NCBI GenBank assembly: GCA_963664945.1
Contig: OY761822.1
Coordinates: 4,960,001-5,024,000 of the forward strand
DNA length: 64,000 nucleotides
Origin: UBA6522 sp963664945
GTDB taxonomy: Bacteria; Pseudomonadota; Gammaproteobacteria; Steroidobacterales; Rariloculaceae
Reading direction: 5' to 3'
Below are positions 16,535 to 24,798 of this stretch, in pieces. A model generated the notes under the pieces. The model had not been told where the DNA came from. It saw only the letters and a list, made by a program, of their open reading frames with translations, and did no database searches. Position numbers and translations under genes: made by a program. The number at the start of each line of letters is the position of its first letter. The first letter of the stretch is position 1.

Positions 16535-17347
16535 ATGAACAAGTCATCGTTTGCCCGGTTCAAACAGCGTTTGCGGCGACAGGTGCTCAACCACCCCGTC
16601 ATCACCGCCAACCCCTACACCCGATGGTTCCGGAAGGGGAACATCTACCACGAGCAGGCGCGGGCCTTCCTGGTGCAGTTCTCGGTCTTTTCCAATGAAT
16701 TCCTGTTCGCCCAGCTACGCAAGATGGTCAACGCGGACACCATCGAGGGAATGCGGGCCTCCAAGGAGATCCTCGCCAACGAGATCGGAGTGGGATACCG
16801 CGGCCGCGCCCGGGACGACGACGAACTGGGCAGCCTGGTGGGCACCATCGAGGGCGGCACCTTCCGCTTCGGCGCCGCGCACTTCGAGTTGCTGTTGCGC
16901 ATGGCGAAGTCGTTCGACCTGACCCTGGCGGACCTGGGCAAACGCCGCTTCGGAACGCCCGAGACCCTGCATTTCTGCGACGAACTCATGCGTCTGTACG
17001 GCAGCGAGGACTACGCCGTTGCCGAGGCCGCATCCTGGTCAGTGGAAAACTGGGCCGCGGCCGGGTTCTGGGACGAACTGGTGCGGGGCTGGCAGAGATT
17101 CGGGATGCGTCACAACATGCCGGGCCTGAAACTGACCTTTTTCCGTTGGCACGCCCGGCTTGAGCAAACCCACGCCCAGCACACTTGGGACGAGCTGGAA
17201 TGCTTCTGCCGTGAACGCGATGTGGACGAGGATGCCTTCATCCGCAGCGCCAACGAAATGCTGGAAGGCGTCCACGTGTTCTGGAAGGGCCTGGACGAAC
17301 AGCGTCAGCGTCTCGAGGAGGCGCCGGAACTGCCGATCGCTTCGTAG
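16535..17347 (+). CDS. Iron-containing redox enzyme family protein (heme-oxygenase/PqqC/CADD-like fold)
   Basis: The protein has 270 residues from ATG 16535, eight bases after GGAG. It is all-helical, with the pattern of the heme-oxygenase-like diiron family: FVQ-like QFSVFSNEFLFAQLRKM, an ILANEIGVG segment giving a metal-type Glu, HFELLLRMAKSFDL, and a late LKLTFFRWHARLEQTHAQHTWDE with the paired Glu/His residues expected for a dinuclear iron site. Family members perform oxidative cleavage or fragmentation reactions. Next to an Lrp regulator it may act on an amino-acid-derived substrate, but this is inference from position. Not secreted. Confidence 0.75.
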   Translation: MNKSSFARFKQRLRRQVLNHPVITANPYTRWFRKGNIYHEQARAFLVQFSVFSNEFLFAQLRKMVNADTIEGMRASKEILANEIGVGYRGRARDDDELGSLVGTIEGGTFRFGAAHFELLLRMAKSFDLTLADLGKRRFGTPETLHFCDELMRLYGSEDYAVAEAASWSVENWAAAGFWDELVRGWQRFGMRHNMPGLKLTFFRWHARLEQTHAQHTWDELECFCRERDVDEDAFIRSANEMLEGVHVFWKGLDEQRQRLEEAPELPIAS

Positions 17348-17420
17348 TCCGCCAGTCTCGCCGCTGCGTGTCGAAGGGTGCGTGCGTTCAACCCTTGCGC
17401 GCGTCGCGGGCGCGGAGCGG

Positions 17421-17567
17421 GCCAGGGATGGCGCGGAGCGACGCGCCCCCGATCGGAGCCCCGCCAGGGATGGCGGGGCGGAATTGAGCGCGCAAGCTTG
17501 AGTGCCACCCCCTCTCGAAGCGATGGCAGGGCCGCCAGGGATGGCGGGGCGGAATTGAGCGAGCAAG
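17421..17567. repeat. Short intergenic palindromic repeats (REP-like)
   Basis: A block beginning CCGCCAGGGATGGCGGGGCG is present at 17461-17496 and again at 17532-17567, the two copies differing at only one position over 36 bp. A third partial copy, GCCAGGGATGGCG, begins at 17421. The core CCGCCA-GGGA-TGGCGG forms a perfect six-base-pair stem. The repeats fill the 253-bp gap between two convergent genes and may act as transcription-ending or REP-type elements. Confidence 0.7.
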
Positions 17568-17600
17568 GGCGGTTCGCGCGCGCCCTCGCGGCCCGGAACC

Positions 17601-19826
17601 TCAGAATCGAATCGTGTAATTCAGCTTCGCCGTCAGGTCGGCGTTCATCGAGCGATACGTGCCGTCCTCGTCATGGTCCACGAGGTTGTGATTCAGCACC
17701 AGGTAGACTTCCCTGCCGGCCTGCGGAATCCAGTGCAGGCGTGAATTGATCCCGAATTCGTAGGAGTCGTTGTCCCACTGCACGAGATTGACCCAGGACA
17801 GTCTCGAGGAGAGAACGACATCCGTACGCAACCGGGTGAGCCGGGATATGAACGAGCCCTGCGGCAACTCGATGTCGTCGACCTGATATTGAAGGTCGAG
17901 GGCGAAGTGCGACGAGGGGCGCCATGTGATTCCCGGCCGCAACGTGACTTTCCGGCCGTCGTAGAAATCTCCCGACTCGTACGCCATGCGCGCGGCAACC
18001 TTGCGCTGATCGGCGCTCGCCGCGTCGACGCGGCACCCGGCAAAAGCATACAGGCCCGTCGCGATCACTACATTGTCGGCGGGATTCCGCGCCCGGCGGA
18101 TGGTGAACGGGCGGACCAGGCCTTCCGTGTCCCGGGAACAACTGGCGAAAACCCGGTCGCCGGCGTGGGAGAAGAATCCGGTGCGAAAACCGGCTGACTC
18201 GCTCTGCAGACTCCCGTCGGCCAGGCGCTCGCTGCGCTGGAACTGCGGCCCGCCGAACAGCGCCCGATAGAACGCGCCCCGGGGCCGATGGGAGTAACCG
18301 ATGCTTCCCGAATACTGGCGTATGCCGACGCGGTTGGCGAAGCCCAGGGCGGGATTGAAATGTTCGCCCAACTGCGTGTAGCTCAGATTGCCGTTCCACT
18401 TGTCGATACTGCGAATTCGGAATCCGCCCCCGAACGCGGTGTCGTCGCCATCCAGTCCGGGGGTCGAGGATTTCTGGAGCCAGGCATCGGCTTCCGCGGT
18501 GCGCCTGCCCGGCAGGCGTGTGTTCAGATAGCGAAAGTCCGTCCCCACGACCGTGTTGTCCAGATTGGAGTGCGGGTCTCCGTCGGTCACGATCACACCG
18601 ACGTTCGATTCCTCCAGAACATTGGCGACGGCCCGGCCCACGAACAGGTTCGTTGCCTCGACATCTTCGAAGGCCGCTTGGCGAATATCGATGACCCCGA
18701 GGTTCCAGCGGCCCAGCCGGCCGGTCAGCTTCGCCCCTGCCTCGATATCCACGGGTTGCCGGGACTCGCTCAGGCCGATGGAGCGCGAGAAGAACGGGCG
18801 GCCGTTCTGACCGGCCGCGCCGCCATCGCCCCCGCCCCCCCGTCCCGCAAGGCGCGCGAACTCGAAGATGTCCGCATCCTGCAGGAAGAAGTCGCGTTTT
18901 TCCGGAAACAGCAGGCTGAACCGGGTGAGATTGACCTGGCGGTCGTCCACCTCGGTCGCGGAGAAATCCGTGTTCAGCGTCAGCACGCCCGTCAGCGCCG
19001 GAGTGAACTTGTAGAACACATCCACGGAAGGCTCGGTCGCGGATTCGGAGCCCGTCGGAATGAAAGACCGGGACTCCCGGCTGCTCAGGGATGGAACGAC
19101 GTCCAGGCCGATCCCCTGCTCCAGTCCATCCAGGCCCACCAGCGTGCCGGCGATGCTCGGATTCTGCTGGCGGGTCCGGGACATCCAGCCGGAGGTCTCG
19201 TTCGTGCGGGCAACCCCTCGGGTGAAATTGATCCCCCAACTGTCGCTGCCCGGATCGAAGGACAGGGTCTTGAACGGTATGGCCATCTCCGCGGTCCACC
19301 CTTCCTCGTGCACGGTGGCCTGCGCGCGCCAGATGCCCACCCAATCGAAATTCGTCTGGGTGGTGTTGCGGTAGATGGCCTCGGAGCGCACCCCATTGGG
19401 GTTCAACTGAAACAGGTAGCCGTTGCGGCGATCGAGGAACGGGTCGAGGATGACACCGAAGTAATCGTCGTCTTCGATTTGTTCGCCCTGGCGAAGAATC
19501 TGGGCCGTGATTTCATCGGGCTGGCTGTCCAGCAGACGCGCACCGATGTAGAGGTGGGTATCGTCGTAGAGCAGGACGACCAGCGTCGTCTCGTTCGGTT
19601 CGTCGTATTCGTTGGGGTTGATCTGGTGAAAGTCGTCGATGGGCGTTGCGAGACTCCAGATCGCCTCGTCCAGCACGCCGTCGATGACGGGCGCCGAATC
19701 GACGCGCACGATACGCATGGTTTTTTGCCCGGACACATTGCCGGACTGCGGCTGCGCTGTCGCGGCCGCGTTCAGGGCCGCCACGCACATGGCCGTGACC
19801 AATACCTGGATTGTGCTGCGATGCAT
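17601..19826 (-). CDS. DUF5916 family protein with N-terminal CBM9-like domain (predicted outer-membrane barrel)
   Basis: The protein has 741 residues from ATG 19826, where the signal peptide (LVTAMCVAALNAAATAQ) begins; longer in-frame starts upstream lack signal character. Residues about 40-220 form a CBM9-like beta-sandwich (IDGVLDEAIWSLATPIDDF, LYIGARLLDSQPDEI). The C-terminal part is a long beta-rich region of the DUF5916 type (LTRFSLLFPEKRDFFLQDAD) ending KLNYTIRF, as in outer-membrane barrels. A Gly-rich loop (GRGGGGDGGAAGQNG) interrupts it. Function is unknown; relatives occur near TonB receptors and peptidases in marine and soil proteobacteria. It is divergent from the carbonic anhydrase and convergent with the heme-oxygenase-fold gene. 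Confidence 0.82.
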   Translation of the reverse strand: MHRSTIQVLVTAMCVAALNAAATAQPQSGNVSGQKTMRIVRVDSAPVIDGVLDEAIWSLATPIDDFHQINPNEYDEPNETTLVVLLYDDTHLYIGARLLDSQPDEITAQILRQGEQIEDDDYFGVILDPFLDRRNGYLFQLNPNGVRSEAIYRNTTQTNFDWVGIWRAQATVHEEGWTAEMAIPFKTLSFDPGSDSWGINFTRGVARTNETSGWMSRTRQQNPSIAGTLVGLDGLEQGIGLDVVPSLSSRESRSFIPTGSESATEPSVDVFYKFTPALTGVLTLNTDFSATEVDDRQVNLTRFSLLFPEKRDFFLQDADIFEFARLAGRGGGGDGGAAGQNGRPFFSRSIGLSESRQPVDIEAGAKLTGRLGRWNLGVIDIRQAAFEDVEATNLFVGRAVANVLEESNVGVIVTDGDPHSNLDNTVVGTDFRYLNTRLPGRRTAEADAWLQKSSTPGLDGDDTAFGGGFRIRSIDKWNGNLSYTQLGEHFNPALGFANRVGIRQYSGSIGYSHRPRGAFYRALFGGPQFQRSERLADGSLQSESAGFRTGFFSHAGDRVFASCSRDTEGLVRPFTIRRARNPADNVVIATGLYAFAGCRVDAASADQRKVAARMAYESGDFYDGRKVTLRPGITWRPSSHFALDLQYQVDDIELPQGSFISRLTRLRTDVVLSSRLSWVNLVQWDNDSYEFGINSRLHWIPQAGREVYLVLNHNLVDHDEDGTYRSMNADLTAKLNYTIRF

Positions 19827-20254
19827 CAATGGACAACCCGCCGGCGCCGATCGCCGAGTCATTGAATTATCGCACCGGTTGACGCGTCCACAGGCAGCAT
19901 CGACCGCGACTGGATGAATCTTTTCATTACGTTTCGTTAACGCCGGTACCGCAGCCCGCGGCAAGAGTCCCGCCGCATTGGGCGGAGGATCGCCCCGCCG
20001 AAGTCGGCCGATCGACCGGCGATGCATCCCGGCTGAATAGTGTCGAGTCAAGCCTGTTCTGTCGCATCGGCGATAGCCACGCAGTTCGTGGCAAGGCGCG
20101 TCCCTTGGCAATATCGGGAACATTGCCAAGGGACGGAACCCGACGGTATCGCCTTATTTCGAGCCGTCATTACAAGGGAACGAAACATTATTTTGCGCCG
20201 TGCAGCGCAGTGTTTAGGCTTGTGGATCACTCTACGATGAATTCGGAGTCAGCC
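19827..20254. other. Intergenic region with a perfect 14-bp hairpin
   Basis: No gene is seen in these 428 bp between the divergent DUF5916 and carbonic anhydrase genes. CGTCCCTTGGCAAT (20099-20112) and ATTGCCAAGGGACG (20122-20135) form a perfect 14-bp stem with a nine-base loop. No T-run follows on either strand, so it is not a typical terminator. It may be a regulator site, an mRNA leader structure or a mobile-repeat remnant. A GGAG at 20245-20248 serves the carbonic anhydrase start. Confidence 0.7.
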
Positions 20255-20746
20255 ATGTCAGCCACCGACGACTTTCTAGCCAACAACGCCCGGTATGCCG
20301 CCAGTTTCGACAAGGGCGACGTGCCGCTGCCGCCTGCGAAACAGACCGCCATCGTCGCCTGCATGGACGCCCGCATCGAAACCGGAGGCCTTCTCGGGCT
20401 GGAGGAAGGCGACGCCCACGTCATCCGCAATGCCGGCGGCGTCGTCACCGACGACGTGCTGCGCTCGCTGACCATTTCCCAACGCCTGCTGGGGACTCGC
20501 GAGATCATCCTCATCCACCACACCGACTGCGGCATGGTGACCTTCTCCGACGATGCCGTGAAGGCCCAGATCGCAGCCGATACGGGCCTGCGCCCGTCGT
20601 TCGCCATGGAGGCGTTTCCCGATGTCGAGGAAGACGTGCGCCAGTCCGTTCGGCGCATCGAAGCCTGCCCGTTCATTCCGGTGAAGGATTCGATCCGCGG
20701 CTTTGTCTACGACGTGGCGACGGGACAACTGAACGAAGTGTCCTGA
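20255..20746 (+). CDS. Beta-class carbonic anhydrase
   Basis: The protein has 163 residues from ATG 20255, chosen over ATG 20237 because GGAG lies six bases before it. The zinc ligands are visible as C36-x-D38-x-R40 in ACMDARIE and H89-x-x-C92 in HHTDCGM. The short length and the pattern HVIRNAGGVVTDDVLRSL match the small beta-CAs such as Mycobacterium Rv1284. It interconverts CO2 and bicarbonate in the cytoplasm. It stands alone. If the HyuA/HyuB set is a carboxylase, bicarbonate supply could be relevant, but nothing directly links them. Confidence 0.92.
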   Translation: MSATDDFLANNARYAASFDKGDVPLPPAKQTAIVACMDARIETGGLLGLEEGDAHVIRNAGGVVTDDVLRSLTISQRLLGTREIILIHHTDCGMVTFSDDAVKAQIAADTGLRPSFAMEAFPDVEEDVRQSVRRIEACPFIPVKDSIRGFVYDVATGQLNEVS

Positions 20747-20905
20747 GGGCGCGGCGAAAGCCCGCAGCGATGTCCCGCGGGTGCCGGATCCGGCGAGCCC
20801 GGAGTCTGGACGACGCCCGTTGCCGGTGACAATTCTTCACGGAGCGACGCAAGTCGGCCGCCTACAATCGCAGAGTCGTCCAGTGTGAAAGCGAGGCCAA
20901 CACCA

Positions 20906-22144
20906 ATGGGTACTCCGGAGCGACTCAATCTGCGGACAACGATTCCCGCCGCCGTTCCCTGCCGAATCAACCAGGCAGTCGAATTTCGGCGGCGGATCGC
21001 CGGAGCCCTCCTGTGCCTGGTCTTACTGGGAAGCGCGTCTGCCCAGGAATCCCTGACCCTCAGGGAGATGGGCATGTTCTTCGTGGGGGGTGAAGTCCGG
21101 GAAACGGCAGGTTTCGAGCAACATGTGGACCAGGCGCTGGTGCACTATCTCGTCCCCGACCCGGACCGGCCGAAGGCGCCCGTGGTGATGTATCCGGGCC
21201 TCGGTCTGTCGTCCTATATCTATCTCTCCACGCCGGACGGGCGCGAGGGCTGGGCGCAGCAATTCGCGCGTCGCGGCTTCAGCGCCTATGTCTACGATCC
21301 GGTCAACACCGGGCCATCGGGCTTTGCCGTGGGACCGTTTCGAAGCGCCGATGAACCGGCCCCGGGAGTCGCGACCTGGAACATAGGCCAGGTGTGGCGG
21401 CGCTGGGGTTTTGGCGACGCGCCCGGTGAACCCTATGAAGACGGCCGTTTCCCGGTCGAACACATCGACCAGTTCTATGCCTCGTGGCCGCCTCGGGTGG
21501 GCGGCGCCGGCGGCGGCGGTGGAATGCGAGCGGGTGGTGGCGCGGCTGCCGCCGCAGCGACGGGCGGCGGCGGGGCGGGGGGCGGCAGGGCGGCGGGCGC
21601 CATGGGTGCCGGAGCCGGCAATCGGGGCGGAGGCGCAGCGGGCGCCGGGGCTGAAGGAGCCGGTGGCGCGATGGGAGCCGGCGCAACAACGGGCGGCGGA
21701 CTGCCGCCTCCACAGGGCGACAATCCCAATGTGCTGGCGCTGGAAGCTCTCCTGGAACGCATTGGGCCGGCCGTGCTCATGCCCCACTCCGCGGGCGGCC
21801 CGATCATCTTCAACACCGCGCGCAAGCGCCCCGAACTGGTCACCGCCATCGTCGTGCTCGAGCCCACCGGGTGTCCGACCGCGGCGGAGGCTGTCGAGCC
21901 GATCGCCCACATCCCCTTCCTGGCGGTTTACGGGGACTATATCGAGTCGCGCAATCAGACCGGACGGCTTGAATCCTGTCGGGCCACCGCAGCGCTGGTA
22001 CGGGAGATGGGCGGCCTCGGAGAGATGCTTGAGTTGACCGAGGAAGGCATCCGCGGCAACTCGCACATGCTCATGCAGGACGACAACAGCGCCGACATCG
22101 CATCTCGCGTCATGGACTGGCTGGAGCGCGTGGCGTCTCAGTGA
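20906..22144 (+). CDS. Exported alpha/beta hydrolase with a Gly/Ala-rich insert
   Basis: The protein has 412 residues from ATG 20906 (GTG 20885 is an alternative). After an N-terminal extension, FRRRIAGALLCLVLLGSASAQ is a signal peptide. The catalytic domain has PVVMYPGLGLSSYIYL, the nucleophile in LMPHSAGGPIIF and a late His in IRGNSHMLMQDDN. Between residues about 200 and 272 lies a low-complexity insert made almost only of Gly and Ala with some Met and Arg, just before the nucleophile strand. The insert looks like a disordered lid or linker; the esterase or depolymerase substrate is unknown. Its 3' end overlaps the convergent histidine kinase gene by seven bases. Confidence 0.75.
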   Translation: MGTPERLNLRTTIPAAVPCRINQAVEFRRRIAGALLCLVLLGSASAQESLTLREMGMFFVGGEVRETAGFEQHVDQALVHYLVPDPDRPKAPVVMYPGLGLSSYIYLSTPDGREGWAQQFARRGFSAYVYDPVNTGPSGFAVGPFRSADEPAPGVATWNIGQVWRRWGFGDAPGEPYEDGRFPVEHIDQFYASWPPRVGGAGGGGGMRAGGGAAAAAATGGGGAGGGRAAGAMGAGAGNRGGGAAGAGAEGAGGAMGAGATTGGGLPPPQGDNPNVLALEALLERIGPAVLMPHSAGGPIIFNTARKRPELVTAIVVLEPTGCPTAAEAVEPIAHIPFLAVYGDYIESRNQTGRLESCRATAALVREMGGLGEMLELTEEGIRGNSHMLMQDDNSADIASRVMDWLERVASQ

Positions 22145-23493
22145 CGAGCGCCACTGTCGCCTGGCGGACCGGACGCGGTTGAAACCAACGGCAATTCCAA
22201 TTCGACACTTAGCCCGCCGCCGGGGCTGTTGCGGGCGCTCACGCGACCGTTCAAGTGGGAAACAACCCGCTGCGTGATGGCCAGTCCCACGCCTGTTCCC
22301 CGGCCCCGGCGACCGTGCTGAAAGGGTTCGAATATCTTCTGCAGATCCTGGCTGGCCACGCCCGGTCCATCGTCCCTGACCTGAAGGTGCGCGATGCCGT
22401 TGCTCGCTTCCAGGCTGATCTCGACCCTGGTGCCTTCAGGCGTATGGCGCAGGGCGTTGCGCACCACGTTCTCCACAGCGCTGTGAAGTAGGTCGGGGTT
22501 GGCGCGAACCATAGAGCTCCTGGCGCCCGCCTCCCATACCACCGACTTGCCCTTGGCGCTCGCCTCGTAGGATGCATCCTGTGCAACGCCTTCGACGACT
22601 TCCACCAGGTCGATTTCCTGCAATTCGGTTTCCGGCGGGGACTCATCGAGGTGCGCAAGGCTCAGCGCGTGGCGGGTCAGCAATTCCAGGTGATCCGACT
22701 CCTGCTCGATGCGCCCGAGCTGGTCGTCCAGTTCTTCGGGCTTGCGCCGGGCCAGCTCGATCGCGATCCGAATCCGCGCCAACGGGCTGCGCAACTCATG
22801 GGAGATGTTGCGGAACAGTTCCGTACGCGTGGTGATCAGATGTTCAAGCCGCTCTGCCATGCGGTCGAATTGTCGACCGAGCTCGCCCACTTCATCGTCG
22901 CGTCCGCGAGCCCCGACCTCCACGCGCGTGGTCAGATCGCCGGCGGCGAGCTTGCGTGTGGCCGCCACGACCCGACGCAACGGATTGGTGAGGGATCGGC
23001 TCAGGACAAAACAGACCAGCGGACTGATGACGAACGCGGCGACGATTACCGTCCAGCGCATCAACGGCGTACCAAGAGCACCCAGGATGAGAGGCACATT
23101 CGGTCCCAGCACGGCCAGGTACTCAACGCCGTCGGCGGAAACCAGTTGTCGCGGCCGATAGCGGGGAAGGCGAGCCTGCGGATCCGCGCTCGTGAGCGTC
23201 GTCTCCACCGGTGGAGGGATATCGCGCCGCAGAATTTCCTCGCCCGCCGGATCGAACACGAACAGCGTCAGGTCCGGCGGAAAGTTGGAAGGATTGCGCA
23301 ACCACCCGCGAAGGCGATCCTCACCGCCGTCCTTGAGCACCACGTCGGCGCGCCCGATCAACTCGTCATAACTCAGTTGACCCTGTTCATTCCAGGCGTT
23401 GACCACGGTGTAGGTGCTGTAGGCCATCACCGCCAGCAGCAGGAGCATGGCGGCCCAGAACGAAAAGAAGATTCGCCAGAACAATCCAATCAC
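22138..23493 (-). CDS. Sensor histidine kinase (CpxA/EnvZ type)
   Basis: The protein has 451 residues. GTG 23493 overlaps the response regulator stop as GTGA, which fixes the start. Order: TM1 (FFSFWAAMLLLLAVMAY), a periplasmic sensor segment of about 130 residues, TM2 (WTVIVAAFVISPLVCFVLS), HAMP (LTNPLRRVVAATRKLAAGD), the phosphoacceptor His in FRNISHELRSPLAR, then N (NVVRNALRHTP), G1 (VRDDGPGV) and G2 (GRGTGVGLAI) boxes of the ATPase. It autophosphorylates and passes phosphate to the adjacent OmpR-like regulator. Similar pairs sense envelope stress; the signal here is unknown. Confidence 0.93.
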   Translation of the reverse strand: MIGLFWRIFFSFWAAMLLLLAVMAYSTYTVVNAWNEQGQLSYDELIGRADVVLKDGGEDRLRGWLRNPSNFPPDLTLFVFDPAGEEILRRDIPPPVETTLTSADPQARLPRYRPRQLVSADGVEYLAVLGPNVPLILGALGTPLMRWTVIVAAFVISPLVCFVLSRSLTNPLRRVVAATRKLAAGDLTTRVEVGARGRDDEVGELGRQFDRMAERLEHLITTRTELFRNISHELRSPLARIRIAIELARRKPEELDDQLGRIEQESDHLELLTRHALSLAHLDESPPETELQEIDLVEVVEGVAQDASYEASAKGKSVVWEAGARSSMVRANPDLLHSAVENVVRNALRHTPEGTRVEISLEASNGIAHLQVRDDGPGVASQDLQKIFEPFQHGRRGRGTGVGLAITQRVVSHLNGRVSARNSPGGGLSVELELPLVSTASGPPGDSGARH

Positions 23494-24191
23494 GGTGAAG
23501 CGGGCTCCCAATCCGACAACAAGAGATAACCTGCGCCGCGGACGTTGCGGATGGGCGAGTCGCCACCGGAATCCTTGCCGATCTTGGTGCGCAGATGGGA
23601 AATATGGGTATCGATGGCCCGTTCGTAGGGCATTCGGCCACGCCCAAGCGCGAAGCGAGTGAGTTCGTCCTTGGAAACAACCCGATCGGGGGTGCACATG
23701 AGGGCTTCGAGTGCGCGGGCTTCGGCGCTGGTGAGTTTCGCCGACCGTTCGCCGACGTGTGCCAGGCACTTGATCCGTTCCAGCACCAGCGGTCCCACCT
23801 CAGTGGTCGCCGTCGCCGCCAGCGGCGCGGTTCGTTTCATGATCGCCTGCACCCGCAGCAGCAATTCCCGCGGGTTGAAGGGCTTGGGCAGGTAGTCGTC
23901 GGCGCCCAGTTCGAATCCCGTGATCCGGTCGCGGTCGTCTCCCCGCGCCGTGAGTATCAGCACGGGAACATCCGACTCCATTCGCAGATGGCGCAGCACC
24001 TGAAACCCGTCCATCTCGGGCATGGTCACATCCAGGATGACGAGCTGCGGAAGCGAGTTCCTGAGCGCCCGCAGGCCTTCTTCGCCACTCTGGAACGTCG
24101 CCGTGACATATCCGTCGGTACGCAACAGCTCGCTGAGCATGTAGCACAGCTCCGGATCGTCATCGACGATGACAACCTGGCAGTCGGCCAT
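23490..24191 (-). CDS. OmpR/CpxR-family response regulator
   Basis: The protein has 233 residues from ATG 24191 (MADCQVVIVDDDPE); a TTG at 24212 would add seven residues. The receiver has the acidic pocket DDD, the phosphoacceptor Asp in LVILDVTMPEMDG, the conserved Thr in LILTARGDDRD and Lys in YLPKPFNPREL. The C-terminal winged helix carries LTSAEARALEALM and HISHLRTKIGKD followed by VRGAGYLL. It pairs with the downstream histidine kinase through a four-base overlap and should bind DNA at envelope-related promoters. Confidence 0.94.
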   Translation of the reverse strand: MADCQVVIVDDDPELCYMLSELLRTDGYVTATFQSGEEGLRALRNSLPQLVILDVTMPEMDGFQVLRHLRMESDVPVLILTARGDDRDRITGFELGADDYLPKPFNPRELLLRVQAIMKRTAPLAATATTEVGPLVLERIKCLAHVGERSAKLTSAEARALEALMCTPDRVVSKDELTRFALGRGRMPYERAIDTHISHLRTKIGKDSGGDSPIRNVRGAGYLLLSDWEPASP

Positions 24192-24249
24192 GACTCGAGT
24201 CTGGGTGCTCAAGACCCCTCCCGCGAATTCCCCCTGCGGCGGCGCCAGT

Positions 24250-24612
24250 TCAAAGTTCTTCCTGAAGCATCAACGTGTTTCCGTCAGGATCCTGCAAGGT
24301 CAACAGCTTCGCGTGCCCGTCGACGGTGACGACTTCACTGGTGGCGATGTGTCCAACCGCCAGCTCGGCAGCCGCAGCTTCGATGCTTCCCACGCTGAAT
24401 ATCGGCGTGGTATCGCCGGGGTCGCCTCCATCCACCTGCGCCAGACCGATGCGCACATCCGCCGTTGAAGTGGCCAGTTCGCACCACGCGGGTTCCTGCA
24501 ACGTACGCGCGACCTCGAATCCAAACGTCTTCCGGTACCAGGCCACCGATTTCTTCAAGTCGCGTACCGGTATGGAGATGATCGCGCCTGGCTCTAGATC
24601 GACGACTGGCAT
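24250..24612 (-). CDS. VOC-family (glyoxalase/bleomycin resistance fold) protein
   Basis: The protein has 120 residues from ATG 24612, with GGGAGGGG just upstream. It shows the paired beta-alpha-beta-beta-beta pattern: ISIPVRDLKKSVAWYRKTFGFE in the first half and LLTLQDPDGNTLMLQEEL at the end. The terminal Glu-containing strand is the usual metal-ligand position. VOC proteins include glyoxalases, dioxygenases, isomerases and antibiotic-binding proteins, and this short single-domain form is not diagnostic. It lies 58 bp upstream of the response regulator on the same strand and may be cotranscribed with it. Confidence 0.8.
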   Translation of the reverse strand: MPVVDLEPGAIISIPVRDLKKSVAWYRKTFGFEVARTLQEPAWCELATSTADVRIGLAQVDGGDPGDTTPIFSVGSIEAAAAELAVGHIATSEVVTVDGHAKLLTLQDPDGNTLMLQEEL

Positions 24613-24707
24613 GCTCACGACCCCTCCCACCGTTCCCCCCGAATTCTACACCCGGCCCGGCGGATTGGCCCGCGTATCCCCACAATACCCGGGCCGTCGC
24701 CCGGCGC

Positions 24708-24739
24708 GCTTTTCAAATCTATAGCTTTTCAAATCTATA
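24708..24739. repeat. Two adjacent 16-bp direct repeats upstream of the DUF6152 operon
   Basis: GCTTTTCAAATCTATA occurs at 24708-24723 and again, immediately abutting, at 24724-24739. The pair lies 59 bp before the ATG of the operon at 24799 and is AT-rich against its surroundings. A tandem activator or repressor site is likely, with about 1.5 helical turns between units. Confidence 0.7.
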
Positions 24740-24798
24740 CGTTTGTTCCACCGCGACCGCCGAATGAAGCCACTTGAAGCAGGTATTATCGGATCATC

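Noticed and set aside
18288..19865. Open plus-strand frame of 525 codons
   Set aside because: Antisense to the DUF5916 gene; no recognisable domain.
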